This document shows, in pieces, positions 30,700-42,033 of a DNA stretch of 64,000 nt. The stretch is from assembly GCA_017163975.1 (NCBI GenBank), contig JAFFSR010000249.1:3781001-3845000 (forward strand), read 5' to 3'. Numbering within the stretch: position 1 is the first letter of the stretch; the number at the start of each line of letters is the position of its first letter. The notes under the pieces are model-generated. The model was not told the DNA's origin. It did no database searches and saw only the letters and a program-made list of their open reading frames with translations. Origin of the DNA: Anastatus disparis. Lineage: Eukaryota; Arthropoda; Insecta; Hymenoptera; Eupelmidae. A program made the translations under genes and the position numbers.

Positions 30700-31196
30700 T
30701 GAGAAATGTTCCTAGATGTTAAAATATGAATAAACCCAAAATTGTATTCCCCAATGCTTCATTTTTTTCTAGTTACGGGCAATGAAAAAAATTTACTAAG
30801 AAAGTTACTAGACTTTAAAATGTGTATAGTTCTTTAACATTGATAACTAGAAGCTTAAAATTTTTTTTTCAAATAAAAGCTGAGCTCAAATTTTTTTTGA
30901 AATATTACTTACAGGGTATCAAAATAATTTTTCTTCAAGTTATAGCGTAATAAAGATTGAACCTAATTGTTGCTTTTAAAATATTGATTAAAAATAAAAG
31001 CTCTAATCCGGTTCAATTTTTATTACGCTATAACTTGTGGAAAAAATAAGATTTTGATACCCTGCAGGTGATATTTCCAAAGAATTTAAGCTCAACTTTT
31101 ATTCAAAAAAAGTTTGGAATTTTGGCTTTATACATATTTCAACATCTAGTAACATTTTCCAAAATTTGAACAAAATGAGAAGGTACACTCTCCTTG
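30700..31196. mobile_element. Foldback element, CAAGGAGAGTGT family (left end eroded)
   Basis: An imperfect palindrome about 490 bp long centred near 30975. The right end 'ACACTCTCCTTG' matches the family seen intact at 49344-49976. Shared blocks include 'GCGTAATAAAGATTGAACC', 'GATTTTGATACCCTG' and 'ATTTTGGCTTTATACAT'. Non-coding. Confidence 0.65.
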
Positions 31197-31399
31197 TAAG
31201 TATATTGTATAAAAGGAACAAAATAAATTTAACTGACTAATTAATTAGACGGCTTAGACGGTCGAAAATACGATGGTCGCTTTTATCTGTAACAGAATAT
31301 AACGGAAGGAAAGAAAAGATTAATAACCTTGATCAATTGTATTCCTAATACTAACTAAATATTCAAGTGGTGGCAGGACAGCCGACGGTCAGGTCGAAC

Positions 31400-32250
31400 T
31401 CTGAGAATATATTCTTTTTGTTACCCAAAATATGAAACAAAATTATCGAGGATCTAGATTGAAAAGATCAAGAGCTATAGATCCTTAAAATTTAAACATT
31501 TTTCATAATTCTTGGAAGTCACAACTTCTTCATTTTTTTTCATGAAAATCCTGATGTTCTAAAGAGAAATTCATAAGAATGCTTTTCGTTGCAAATGAGA
31601 AGGAAAGTTAGCATGATTCTTTACAGACCTGAAATTTGAAACTTTCAGGGCAAAAAAATTAAAAATCGCTAAAACTCTGAGAATATTTTCTTTTTGTTAC
31701 CCAAAATATGTAAAAAAATTTCCAAGGATCTAGATTAAGAGCAGGTCGTATATCTCTATCCTTTTCTAATTAAAAAATTAATTTTTCTGCAAAACCTTAT
31801 GATTGTAGCAAAAAAAAAGAAAAAAGCCCCATCTCATATAATAAAAAGCGATATTTTCTCTTATAAGGAAAAATTATTTTTATCGCTTCGTTTTTAAGAA
31901 AACTTTGAAAAACTGAATCGTCTATCCTAACCTCTATTTTTTAAGTTTTTTAAGGTTTTCTTCGAAACGAATCGATAAAAATAATTTTTCCTCATCAAAG
32001 AAAATATTGCTTTTTATGATACAAGATGGGGCTACCTCTTTATTTTTTGCTACAATCATTAGTTTTTGTAAATAAATCAATACTTTAATTAGAAAAGGAC
32101 AGATATTCTCGACCTCCTCTTAAAAGGATCAAAAACTATAAACCCTTAAAATTTGAAAATTTTTCAAAATTTTCAGAAAAGTCCTAATTTCATCTTTTTT
32201 TTCTGAAAATCCTGATGTTTTGCAGAGAAATCCATAAGAATAATTTCATA
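31400..32250. repeat. Direct duplication ~0.25 kb, second copy split by a MITE
   Basis: 31400-31620 is repeated from 31670 ('AACTCTGAGAATAT', 'TTTTTGTTACCCAAAATATG', 'GGATCTAGATT', 'GAAAATCCTGATGTT', 'GAGAAATTCATAAGAAT'). In the second copy a 389-bp MITE sits right after GGATCTAGA, making the first copy a paralogous empty site. Confidence 0.8.
31735..32123. mobile_element. Foldback MITE, TTAA-flanked, GAGGAGGTC family (copy 2)
   Basis: TTAAGAGCAGGTCG ... GACCTCCTCTTAA, 389 bp, same arms as copy 1 (CTTTTCTAAT, GCAATATTTTCT). The neighbouring duplicate gives the empty site: 'GATCTAGATTGAAAAG' there becomes 'GATCTAGATTAA-[MITE]-TTAAAAGG' here, supporting a TTAA target. Confidence 0.82.
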
Positions 32251-32755
32251 TCTGATGATTCTCTTTATGAATTAAAAATTTGTTCAGTGTACTAATATCG
32301 GTTAAATAAATTTCTATTTTATTATGTTTATTAGTGCAGTTGTAATTTCGAAATAGTTGACTTATTATTAATGTCGAATAAATAATATTCTAATAATCTA
32401 ACTTTGGTTGATTGGGCATTTGTAGTTTACACATTTCTATTTTATGAATTTTCTTAAATTTGAACTTCGAAATTTCGGAATAATTATTCGAATAAATAAA
32501 ATTCGTATTTTTGACGCAAATTTTAGATGAACATTTTATATATTGGACCCCCCATTATTTATCTAATAATTTTCTAACCAGTTTATAATCAATAATGTTT
32601 TTTTGAAAAAATTAAATTTATAAATATTGTTAAGGATCATATATGAAAAAAATAATAAAAAACTTGTCTATGATTTAGTGTTTCAACACTTTTTGTGAGC
32701 AAGATTTTTTGTGTGATTTCTTAAAAACTGTTAAATCAATTATTTCCCATATGGG
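32251..32755. other. AT-rich DNA, nothing recognised
   Basis: No frame, element ends or repeat units seen. Confidence 0.4.
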
Positions 32756-33590
32756 AATAATTAATGTGAAAAACTGTAAATAATAGTAAATAATTGTAAA
32801 TAACTGTTAAAAAATGTCAGAATTGAGACATAAATAATAGTTATTTACAGTTATTTACTATTATTTACTATTAATTACTATTATTTACTATTATTTACAG
32901 TTATTTACAGTTATTAGCTGTTATTAACTGTTATTTACAGTTATTTACAATTATTTACAATTATTTACAGTTTTTTATAATTATTTACAATTATTCATAA
33001 TTATTTACAGTTATTTACATTTTCAAAAATTTTTGAATTAGTGAATAATTTAATGTTATTAATAATTATTTACAATTATTTATAGTTATTTACAGTTATT
33101 TACAGTTTTTTACAGTTATTTACAGTTATTTATAATTATTTACAATTATTTACAATTTTCCATAGTTTTTTACAATTATTTACAGTTATTCACATTTTTA
33201 AAAATTTTCGCCTATATATAAAATTATTGAATAAATTCGTGAATATTTTCGAAAATTTAAATAACTGCAAATAATTGTAAAAAACTATAAATAATCGTAA
33301 ATAACTGTAAATAATTGTGAAAAAAGTGAATAAATGTAAATAACTGTAAATAAATATAAATAACTTTAAATAAGTGTACAGTTAATAAGTGTAAATAACA
33401 GTTAATAACTGTTAATAACTGTAAATAAGAGTAAATAACAGTAAATAATTGTAAATAATTGTAAATAACTGTTATTTATGTCTCAATTCCCACATTTTTT
33501 AACACTTTTTTGCAGTTATTTACAGTTATTTACATTTATTTACATTTATTTACAGTTATTAACAGTTCTTTACAATTATATCCAAAAATT
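32756..33590. repeat. Decameric minisatellite TTATTTACAG in both orientations
   Basis: Roughly 60 degenerate copies of TTATTTACAG or CTGTAAATAA. The outer blocks are in opposite orientation, and 'GAGACATAAATAATAGTTATT' near 32826 is mirrored at 33470 ('AACTGTTATTTATGTCTC'), so the locus can fold into long hairpins. It is bounded by CCATATGGG on both sides (about 32747 and 33596), so it may be the inside of a foldback element. Confidence 0.8.
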
Positions 33591-35049
33591 TTTTCCATAT
33601 GGGTTATTGTTTGTTAAATAGATAAGTTGTTAATTTATAAACAATTAATTAACGTAAATCACATATATATTTCACTCTCGTTGATAATTAAATAAGTGGA
33701 TAAATGAATGAATAAATTAATAAATAAATAGCCCTCTTGACTGGAAACAATGTTAAAGAAATAAAAATAGATATTCAATTTTTAGTAAATTATACTTCAT
33801 GGTGACTTTAATAACGATCTGTAAAATTAAATTAGATTGTACAAATGATTTGGAATCGAAAAAAATGTTAATACATTTTTTCTAAAAGTTTTTTCTTCAC
33901 AAAAATAATTAATTTTCAGGAATTTCCCTGGTTGTTGATGGAAAAATAAACTAAAGTTTATAAAAAATATTAACTTTGTAACTATTTTGATAGATTAAAT
34001 ATGATATTTACACTAATCACATAAGTAAAATAACCTACATATCATAATTCTTAAAATATCATATGTTATCTTTCTAACAAAAAGTATTTAATTAACTTAG
34101 TATTAAAAATTGATAATTGTTTAGTATAAAAAAAGCATTAAAAATTTTATTTTAGAATTTTAAAAATTCGAAATATCTTATAAATCCTAACTCTAGACTA
34201 CATTTCTAAAGTTTTTTATATGTTATTTTGAATGGCAAATGGAATATATATTACTTGATTTGCAGCGATTTTTATTTTTCAAGCTTGCGAGTAATAAATA
34301 CACATTTATTTATTTACTATAAATATTTAATGAAATATTAAACCAATGAATATATAATAATGTATTAGTATCTCTCTCATCATTTCTATTATAATTTACT
34401 CAATTAATTAAAAAGTAAATATGAAACATCATCGTATTCAACCATTTGAATAAGTGCGATTCTCCTTTTCTTAAATAGCTATCGTTCCCATAAGCTTTAA
34501 TGGTTCCATTTCTTATATATAGAATTAATGTATGATAGTGTTGACTGAACTCGTGTTGTTAAACTATGTCGCTTCAATCGCTTCATTTCCTAAATAATAT
34601 CGTGTAAAACCTTATCGACTCGTTGTCTTTCGAGTCCGGAACAGAGCGCGTTTGTTAATTTTGACGGATCATATTACACTTACCCCCACCGGCCACAGTT
34701 CGACGGCAGAGCTGTGCGCTGTATATACAGTAAACTGCTATGTTACCGCACCTATCTAATCTTTGTGATTCGTTAATGTAACTGTATGCGTTGCGTATTT
34801 TGGATTGTACTAATACTATATCGATAGAATCGCTTTCGTTTACGTTTATAATCATGTGCATTTTGGTTATGGAACATATAGCATTACATGTACGCTTAAC
34901 TTATACTGTTGAGTTAATATCAACGCACGCATACTTCAATCGAATCCAACGAGTTAAGGGATAATGGAACGTTTGTGATTAGACTTTTATACGAATATAG
35001 TTGCGGTTTTGCGAACAATAGCGTTTGAAGGATTTACGGAACCGCTGGG
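33591..35049. other. Non-coding, AT-rich, with a mixed-composition patch at 34640-34880
   Basis: No gene supported. The patch includes 'CCCCCACCGGCCACAG' and a 68-codon minus-strand frame ending next to a GGTAAGTG donor-like site; it could be a non-coding exon or a repeat fragment, and I cannot decide. Confidence 0.35.
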
Positions 35050-35441
35050 ACTCCGGATTTTTTTCGGTGTAGCTATGACCTTGTCTAATCGAAATTTTTG
35101 TTATTATTAATAAATTAAATATTACTATACAAAAGTAAGGGCATAGTCCAATAGATTTTAGGACGAGCAAACGATCTTATTCCATGAAAAAATATAAAAA
35201 TTTTATTAGTTTTTAAGTGAGGTTTGAAACGGAAAAACAGTTATCAAGTTCAATTGTTTTTTCGTTTCAGACCTCATTCGAAAACTAATGGAAATTTTAT
35301 ATTTTTTCATAGAATAGGATCGTTTGCTGTTCCTAGAATCTATTGGGCTACGCTCTTACTTTTGTATAACAATATTTAATTTAATAATAATAACAAAAAT
35401 TGAGATTAGACAAGGACAGAGCTATACGGCCTCCTCTTAAT
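35050..35441. mobile_element. Foldback MITE related to the GAGGAGGTC family
   Basis: A palindrome with arms 'GACCTTGTCTAATCGAAATTTTTGTTATTATTAATAAATTAAATA' (left, quoted only in part) mirrored to the right end 'CCTCCTCTTAA' at 35441. The loop lies near 35245. The left terminus is mutated (CTCCGGATTTT), so only one TTAA remains. Confidence 0.65.
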
Positions 35442-35625
35442 ATGATGATTCCGAAGGGAATCTGATCTCGTATCTGTTTAATAAATCATATCAGGTTAGA
35501 CTCTCTGACACACCATACCGCAAACTTTGACTATCAATAGATGTCAATAAACTAAAAAGAGCACTTAAAATCACTTTGTTTTATATGATTCCATGTTATG
35601 TATTCAAAATATATTTTATGTTATT

Positions 35626-38600
35626 GAAGGTGCCCATTTTAATCAATGGACCCCAATTTCTCCCAAAATACTGATTCTACAAAAAAATTATTCGAATAGA
35701 AGTTGTTCATGGCGATAGGGGTCACAATTTAGTGTCATTTTATTTAACCTTGTGGTCACTTTTAAAGGTCATTTGAAGGTCAAGATCATTTTTTAAAATG
35801 GAAACCCATATTTTGGACACCGGATTCGGAAAGAGCGGGAAATTTTAGATCCAAAATCGTATTTTAAAATTTTTTTCATGACTTTTAGGTTAAATTAAGT
35901 TTAAATACTACAAGAAACGTTTTTTTTTAAGCTTTTGAGGATTGTGGACAAGAAAATGTTTAAGTGAGCTTGTGAGTCAATGACCTTGGCTATCATGACC
36001 TTGAATTCAGTTTTCAAGGTTGTTTGAATGTTAAAGTGATTTTTTAATAGGAACCCTTACTTTTATACCGGATCCTGAAAGAGCAGAAAATTGTACGTCC
36101 AAAACGATACTGTTCATTTTTATTTAAATGACCTTCAGTAGGTCAAAATAAGGTGAAATACTGAAAATACACTCAAAACCCGTTTTTTTTTTCATTTTAA
36201 AGTTAGAGGTTGATTTAGAATGATATTTAATGGTTATAGTATTTTTTTTACACGAAAAGTCTCATTTTTATCCTAAATCCTACTTTTAGCGTTACCCAGA
36301 AAAAACGAAGTGAACGTAGTCAATTCCGTTTCTTTCGGGGTGCTTGTTTAACGTGAGTCTCCTTGCCTCTCACTGACACTTTAATTTTAATGAATTACCC
36401 ACGGAGTAACCAAAATTACTTCCATTGGCTTCGAGGCATAACTGCAATCTTCTTTAAAAACTATCCACAGTTCTAAGCAGGGCAGCTCTAGGAACGGCTG
36501 CACAAGCTGTACGAATGTAATCCATAAAATCATCTCTGGTGGCTGGTCGTTCAGCAAAGACAATATTTTTCAAGTATCGCCATAAAAAGAAATCAGGTGA
36601 AGTCATACCTGGTGAGCAAGAAGGCCATCCATTTGGACCCCTTCGTCCAATCCATCTGTCATTGTAATTGACATTTAAAAAGGCACGTACAATGAGTGCA
36701 TAATGCGGTGCAGCACCATCTTATTGAAGCTAAATTTTTGCTCTTGTTGCTAAATCAACAACTTCTAATAAGCCTGGTAAGTGATCTCTTAGCAACGATA
36801 GGTAACTGTGTCTATAAACGTTCTGTTAAAAAAGTAAAGACTAATCAAATAACCATTCACAATGCCGCACCACACCACAAGACTCCATCTATTTTGATAA
36901 TCTATTGTAACTGTACCAGTGGGGATTTACATCTGACCAATAATGGCAGTTGTGTCTATTAAGTTGTCCGTCACAATAAAATTTAACCTCATCTGAGAAA
37001 AGCACATACCTAAAAAAATTAGGATCATCGTGTATGATTTTCAAAGCCCATTGGTATAAAGCAATACGCACCCGATGATGATTAAGCTGTAAGGCCTTCA
37101 TAAGAGTGATGTGGTAAGGATGATGTTTTCGAGTTTTTGAAATTCTTCAAACAGTACTTTGTGGTGTACCTATTTCTCTTTCAATCTGGTAAATAGAAAC
37201 TTGAGAATCAGGGTGATCCATTGCTAAAATAGTTAAAACTCGCGCATCACTTTTCGTCATATTCATGATGTTGACGTTGATGAGCAAGATGTCCATTGGG
37301 AGCTTTTTGGACTAAACTACGTATTGTCATATCAGTTGGATGTCACCTTTCAAGAGAACGTTGATTATAAAGCCGTGATGCTGCAGCGCAATTGCCATGA
37401 CACTCACCTAAAACCAATATAATTTCAACGATCTCATTAGGACTATAATCAGACATTCTGTAAAGGTAGTTTGTAAATATAATTACCGATGCATGTTTGG
37501 AATTTTTAAATTTAAGCAAGTTTAAATAGTAAATTTTTCAATTATACAGAAGTAAGTCATGAAAAAAGGGATAAAACTCTATTATAACAATAATTATAAA
37601 ACTTGAATCAAACATAATTGTTTTTTTTTTCAATAGTTGATTATTAGCAAAGTGCATATTATAAGAATTTTCAAGTTATATCCACCGCGTAAAAAAATTA
37701 TGTGCAAAGATGATTACATCAAGTAAAGTAAGAGGGATGAACTAGTAAACACTGAATAAGCGAGAAATGCATAGAACTAATGAATTTTGAGATGGTGGGT
37801 TTGCTTTTACGGGTTTGATGGTTAAACTTAATGGATATTGATTTATTAGTTTATGTTGTTGGACATGAGATTGTGGATTTCATCGCGATGAATTTTTTTC
37901 ATTAATTTCAAGTAGAAGGTTTTGTATTGATAAATATGCTTTTCAGAATTGGGGTTGGTAAAATTCTAATGAAGTTGAAAATGACAAGGGAGAAGGAGGG
38001 AAGACAATATAAAGTATTTGAACTCTGCGTTTTTTATTTATTTTTTACTTTCGTTCTTAAATGTTCAGCATTTAGTAATTATAAGTATCAAAAGTATAAG
38101 GTGAACAAAGCAACACTCGAAGATAAATGATCTCTATCTTCAAAATTAAAAAAAAAACGGGTTTTTAGTGTACTTTCCGTATTTTACCTTAGTTTGACCT
38201 ACTAAAGGTCATTAAAAAAAATGAAAAGTATCGTTTTGAACGTATAATTTCCTGCTCTTTCAGAATCCGGTATAAAAGTAGGGGTTCCTATTTAAAAATC
38301 ACTTTAACATTCAAATAACCTTGAAAACTGAATTGAAGGTCAAGATAGCCAAGGTCATTGACTCACAAGCTCACTTAAACATTTTCTTGTCCACGATCCT
38401 CAAAAGCTTTAAAAAAAACGTTTTTTGGGCAAATTTTCAGTATTCAACTTTAATTTGACCTTCTAAAAGTCATGAAAAAAATTTTGAAATAACATTTCGG
38501 ATGTAAAATTTCCCGCTCTTCCCGAATCCGGTGTCAAAAATATGGATTCCCAGTTAAAAAAATGACCTTGACCTTCAAATGACCTTCATAAGTGACCTCA

Positions 38601-38726
38601 AGGTCAAATCAAATGGTACCAAAATGTAATTCTAATTGCCATAAACAATTTCTATCTAAACCATTTTTTCGTAGGTTCAGTATTTTGCGAGAAATCGGGG
38701 TCCATAGATTTAAATGGGTCACCCTG
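35626..38726. mobile_element. Mariner-like (DD41D) element with ~0.6 kb inverted repeats
   Basis: 3.1 kb. The right end reads inward CAGGGTGACCCATTTAAA and is preceded by TA; the left end is the mutated GAAGGTGCCCATTTTAA. The TIRs extend about 590-600 bp (35626-36213 and 38127-38726), sharing 'GGACCCC', 'AAAGAGCGGGAAATTTTA' and 'TCAATGACCTTGGCTA'. The transposase relic lies between on the minus strand. A second region, 37500-38120, is AT-rich and holds no recognised gene. Confidence 0.75.
36372..37456 (-). pseudogene. Mariner/Tc1-type transposase (DD41D spacing), decayed
   Basis: Start MSDYSPNEIVEIILVLGECH at 37456 (helix-turn-helix region), then fragments in shifting frames: HRVRIALYQWALKI, YVLFSDEVKF (first catalytic Asp), DGQLNRHNCHYWSDVNPHW, DGAAPHYALIVRAFLN (second Asp, just after a stop), RWIGRRGPNGWP and MTSPDFFLWRYLKN (third Asp). 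Counting along this copy, 41 residues separate the second and third Asp, the spacing of the DD41D/rosa-like mariner group. The end is near 36372 (NGSNFGYSV). Several stops and frameshifts. Cut-and-paste into TA targets is the family's chemistry. Confidence 0.8.
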
Positions 38727-39590
38727 TATATTATATATAAATAAAAATATTGATATTAAACTCAATAATAATAAAAAGATACTGTTATAAATTAAATGAT
38801 AAAAATTTAAAAATTTTTCAAATTAGTACTCAAAATTTTTTTAATAATTTTATTAATAAATTTAATACATCACAATGTTTATTTTAAGTTTAAGGATTCA
38901 TAGCATTATTTATTTATAATTCCTTTTTATTATCCTTTTCCTTTTTTTTACATTTTCTAAAATGTATTAAAATATTTATGATAAATTTTATAAATTTTAT
39001 TGTAGGTTTTGTTAATTATTAATATAATAAAGTGCTTTAGAATTTAAATATATTATGTTTGGAAAAGTTGACCCATTTTTTATTCCAAAAGAATTGACTA
39101 CTAATGACGTTTGTAATCAAATTTATAAAAACATTAACAAAATTTCTTGCTCTTTCAAAAATGTTATTTTTAGTACACATAATGAAAAGTAATCATTTAA
39201 TATAATCAAATATTGAAATTAATTAATAATCAAACAATAACTTATTATAGTTTTTATTATAATTAGATAATGATAATTATTTAAATTATCCAATAAAAAT
39301 TTTGAATAATGTAAGAGAAGGATTACATCCACATGAACTAAATTTAAAAGTAAATGCAATAATAATATATGCCCACATTAGTGAATTAAAATCGTTACAA
39401 AATTAAACAAATGATTGTCTTTTTGTACAAAATTAATTAATCCATGGCATAATTTTGAATTTTTATTATACTATTATAGCTGTATGTTACAACGAAATGT
39501 ATTTTTTCGTTGAATAGAAAAATTTAACTTGAAATATTTATGTACTTGTTCAGTAAAATATTATCTTCATTAAAGATATTTCTGTTTCAG
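38727..39590. other. AT-rich DNA upstream of the lingerer exon (presumed intron)
   Basis: No coding signal apart from the 3' splice site TCTGTTTCAG at 39581-39590. Confidence 0.5.
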
Positions 39591-39911
39591 TCTCAAAAAC
39601 AATCAAGGCACCGTCCTCGTGTACCACCACCATCAAAAATACCGGCATCAGCTGTAGAAATGCCAGGTGATGTCCTGAACAGTAGTATTAGTTTTTTAGA
39701 TGTTCAGTTTGGAGCCTTAGAATTTGGTAGCGATGCAAATATAAATGATGGTCTTAATCAGGATAAATATAATTCTTCTGGAAGTAATTCTAATATTTCC
39801 AATGTTGAATCAAATCAAGTTTCCGCATCGACATCACTCAATTCAATTACTTCAATGCAGGTCGACTGCCCGCAATCATCTAGTCAAAAATTTAGCAGCT
39901 CTACACAATTG
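39591..39911 (+). CDS. lig: Internal exon of lingerer (UBAP2/UBAP2L family)
   Basis: 321 bp, exactly 107 codons, bounded by TCTGTTTCAG and GTAAGACAAT, phase 0 at both ends. It encodes [20 protein letters not shown], followed by [14 protein letters not shown] and a Ser/Asn-rich tail. '[16 protein letters not shown]' and '[11 protein letters not shown]' are the conserved core of the DUF3697 region of lingerer in insects and UBAP2L in vertebrates, cytoplasmic RNA-binding, stress-granule-associated proteins; in Drosophila lingerer affects copulation and growth control. The exon is undamaged, unlike everything else in the window, and its base composition is less AT-biased than the flanks. No other exon of the gene is recognised, so the flanking introns are long. 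Confidence 0.9.
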
Positions 39912-40147
39912 GTAAGACAATCACACTTTACGTTCTGTTAGTTTACTATTATTAGAATAGATGATTATACAAATTAACAAAAGTCAAATATTGATATAAG
40001 GTCGATTTAATTTATAAAAACTCAGCATTTAGATTACAGGAATAAGTAAAATAATTTGATGGTAAATAAATTCTCAAATAAATCATTTTAAAAATCATCC
40101 TAAGGGAACAGATGACACTAAAAAGAACTTTCTCCGAATCTTTTTAT

Positions 40148-40493
40148 TTAAGGGGACGTACTAGGGTATATGATTTATACATAGTTTCCGACCTTGTAGT
40201 TATCCAAATTTTTAATCTTCATTTAAACATTTTCTCAAATATCTCTATATTAGGCTTTTTAATAGCAGAAATGTGAGGCTATAATATAAAGATATTTTTG
40301 ATACTCCGTGCGAGAAGCTCGATTTCACGCACGCTGTACAAAGTGACACGTGCGAAGATGGAGCTTCTCACACGTCGTGTCAAAAAATAGTGTTCAATAC
40401 TCGTGCGAGAAAGTGATTTTTTACTCGTGTGACCTTTTTACCCTATAATATACTATTCTAAAACTGTAATGTTGGTATTTTACATTCCCTTAA
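40148..40493. mobile_element. TTAA-flanked short element
   Basis: TTAAGGGGACGTACTAGG at the left and TTTACATTCCCTTAA at the right (mirror TTAAGGGAATGTAAA): short, imperfect inverted ends with TTAA. Inside are 'GTGCGAGAAGCTCGATTTCACGC' (in part) and 'GAGCTTCTCACACGTCGTGTC', an imperfect hairpin also seen in diverged form near 42700-42880. 346 bp, non-coding. Confidence 0.55.
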
Positions 40494-41249
40494 ATAATAA
40501 AAATTGAGATTTACCTAAGTTTCTGAGTAACATGAAAAAATCTGAGAAGTTGTTAATTTTTTGTCACTCGCACTTACATGGCAAGAAAAATATAATCATT
40601 ATCTACTGATATCTATTAAACGTAAGAGAACAAAGTTTCAAGAAGCTATTTGATAAATACAAAGGTAGAATATTTCAAATACGAATTAATAAACGGCTTC
40701 TAAAGGAAAAAAAATGTCAAAAACTTACAATATTCATGTGTCACTCGGAAAAACTGGAATCTTTTTTTAACAGTAACTTTTCGAACATAGAAAGTGAGGT
40801 CTCCGGGATTAAGGGCCTAAAAAGAGATTAAAAAAACAGACATTTTTGTGTAATTGTAATGAACGTATCTATCAAATAAAGTAAATTATAGCACGTAATC
40901 CAACTATTACTACTTGATGCAGAATTTAAATTTTCTACACTTTTATACGTATGAAAATTTAAGGATTGATCAAAACGTAAAGGGTCTAGCCGATTAAGAG
41001 GGTCAAAAAGCTTTAATTTTAGTTTTTGTTAAGCCTGGTAGATGCGCTGGAACCAAAAATATGCTTATTTAAAGCTACTCACAAAATATACGTATCCGAT
41101 CTGTGAACCGGTAATTGTTTCTAATAATTTTGATTAAATCAAAAGAATCTAAATATAAAATTACAATCTTAAGTTTCAAAGATTCCATAAAGATAGTATT
41201 AATTTTTCGAATGGATAATTTTTTAGAATGAATTTTGAAGTAATAACTC
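40494..41249. other. Presumed lingerer intron, no feature
   Basis: AT-rich, with no convincing frame or repeat end. Confidence 0.4.
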
Positions 41250-42033
41250 ACCAGGAGAGGCCATGAGCTTCGGGTCACAGATCTTGATGAAACTTCGGGA
41301 TATGTTTTCGGGTACCAAAATATGATTAAAGCCAGAGCGGTACGGTCTAACGCTTCGAAAAACTGAAATTATAGACGTTTCTAGTCTTATTTTAAGAAAA
41401 ATGTAAAAAAATGCTCCTAATTGAAGTGTAAATAATTCAGTCTAGAAATGTCTTTAATAAATTAACAGAAACTAAAATAAAAGTAGAGAAAAAAGCTTTA
41501 ATTTGACGTTTTGAGAATTGAGAAATAATAATTAGAACCAGAGATATGTTTGTTCAAAGTTAAGCAGCAAGAAAGTACCAAAAATCACTGTCCTTCAGAT
41601 TTTAGATGATTTTTGGTACCAAAAATCTAAAAAATTTTTAATTTTTAATTTTTAAAAAATTTTTAATTTTTGGTATCTAAAATCTGAAGGACAGTGATTT
41701 TTGGTACTTTCTTGCTGCTTAACTTTGAACAAACATATCTCTGGTTCTAATTATTATTTCTCAATTCTCAAAACGTCAAATTAAAGCTTTTTTCTCTACT
41801 TTTATTTTAGTTTCTGTTAATTTATTAAAGACATTTCTAGACTGAATTATTTACACTTCAATTAGGAGCATTTTTTTTACATTTTTCTTAAAATAAGACT
41901 AGAAACGTCTATAATTTCAGTTTTTCGAAGCGTTAGACCGTACCGCTCTGGCTTTAATCATATTTTGGTACCCGAAAACATATCCCGAAGTTTCATCAAG
42001 ATCTGTGACCCGAAGCTCATAGCCTCTCCTGGT
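41250..42033. repeat. Near-perfect 784-bp palindrome
   Basis: Arms of about 385 bp start ACCAGGAGAGGC and end GCCTCTCCTGGT, centred near 41641 in an A/T core. 'GAGCTTCGGGTCACAGATCT', 'GAGCGGTACGGTCTAACGC' and 'AAAGTTAAGCAGCAAGAAAG' each recur inverted. Only a handful of mismatches are visible (for example C/T near the outer end), so it is young or maintained by gene conversion. Confidence 0.88.

Noticed and set aside
32756..33590. CRISPR-like regularity in the TTATTTACAG array and other minisatellites.
   Set aside because: Repeats are contiguous, very short and without unique spacers, in animal nuclear DNA.
34655..35170. Minus-strand frames at 34655-34861 and 34979-35170 as genes.
   Set aside because: No motif or homology; the second lies in a palindromic MITE.
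39540..39941. Treating the lingerer match as a complete 133-codon gene.
   Set aside because: The first 17 and last 10 codons lie outside the splice sites; the conserved part is exactly the 321-bp exon.
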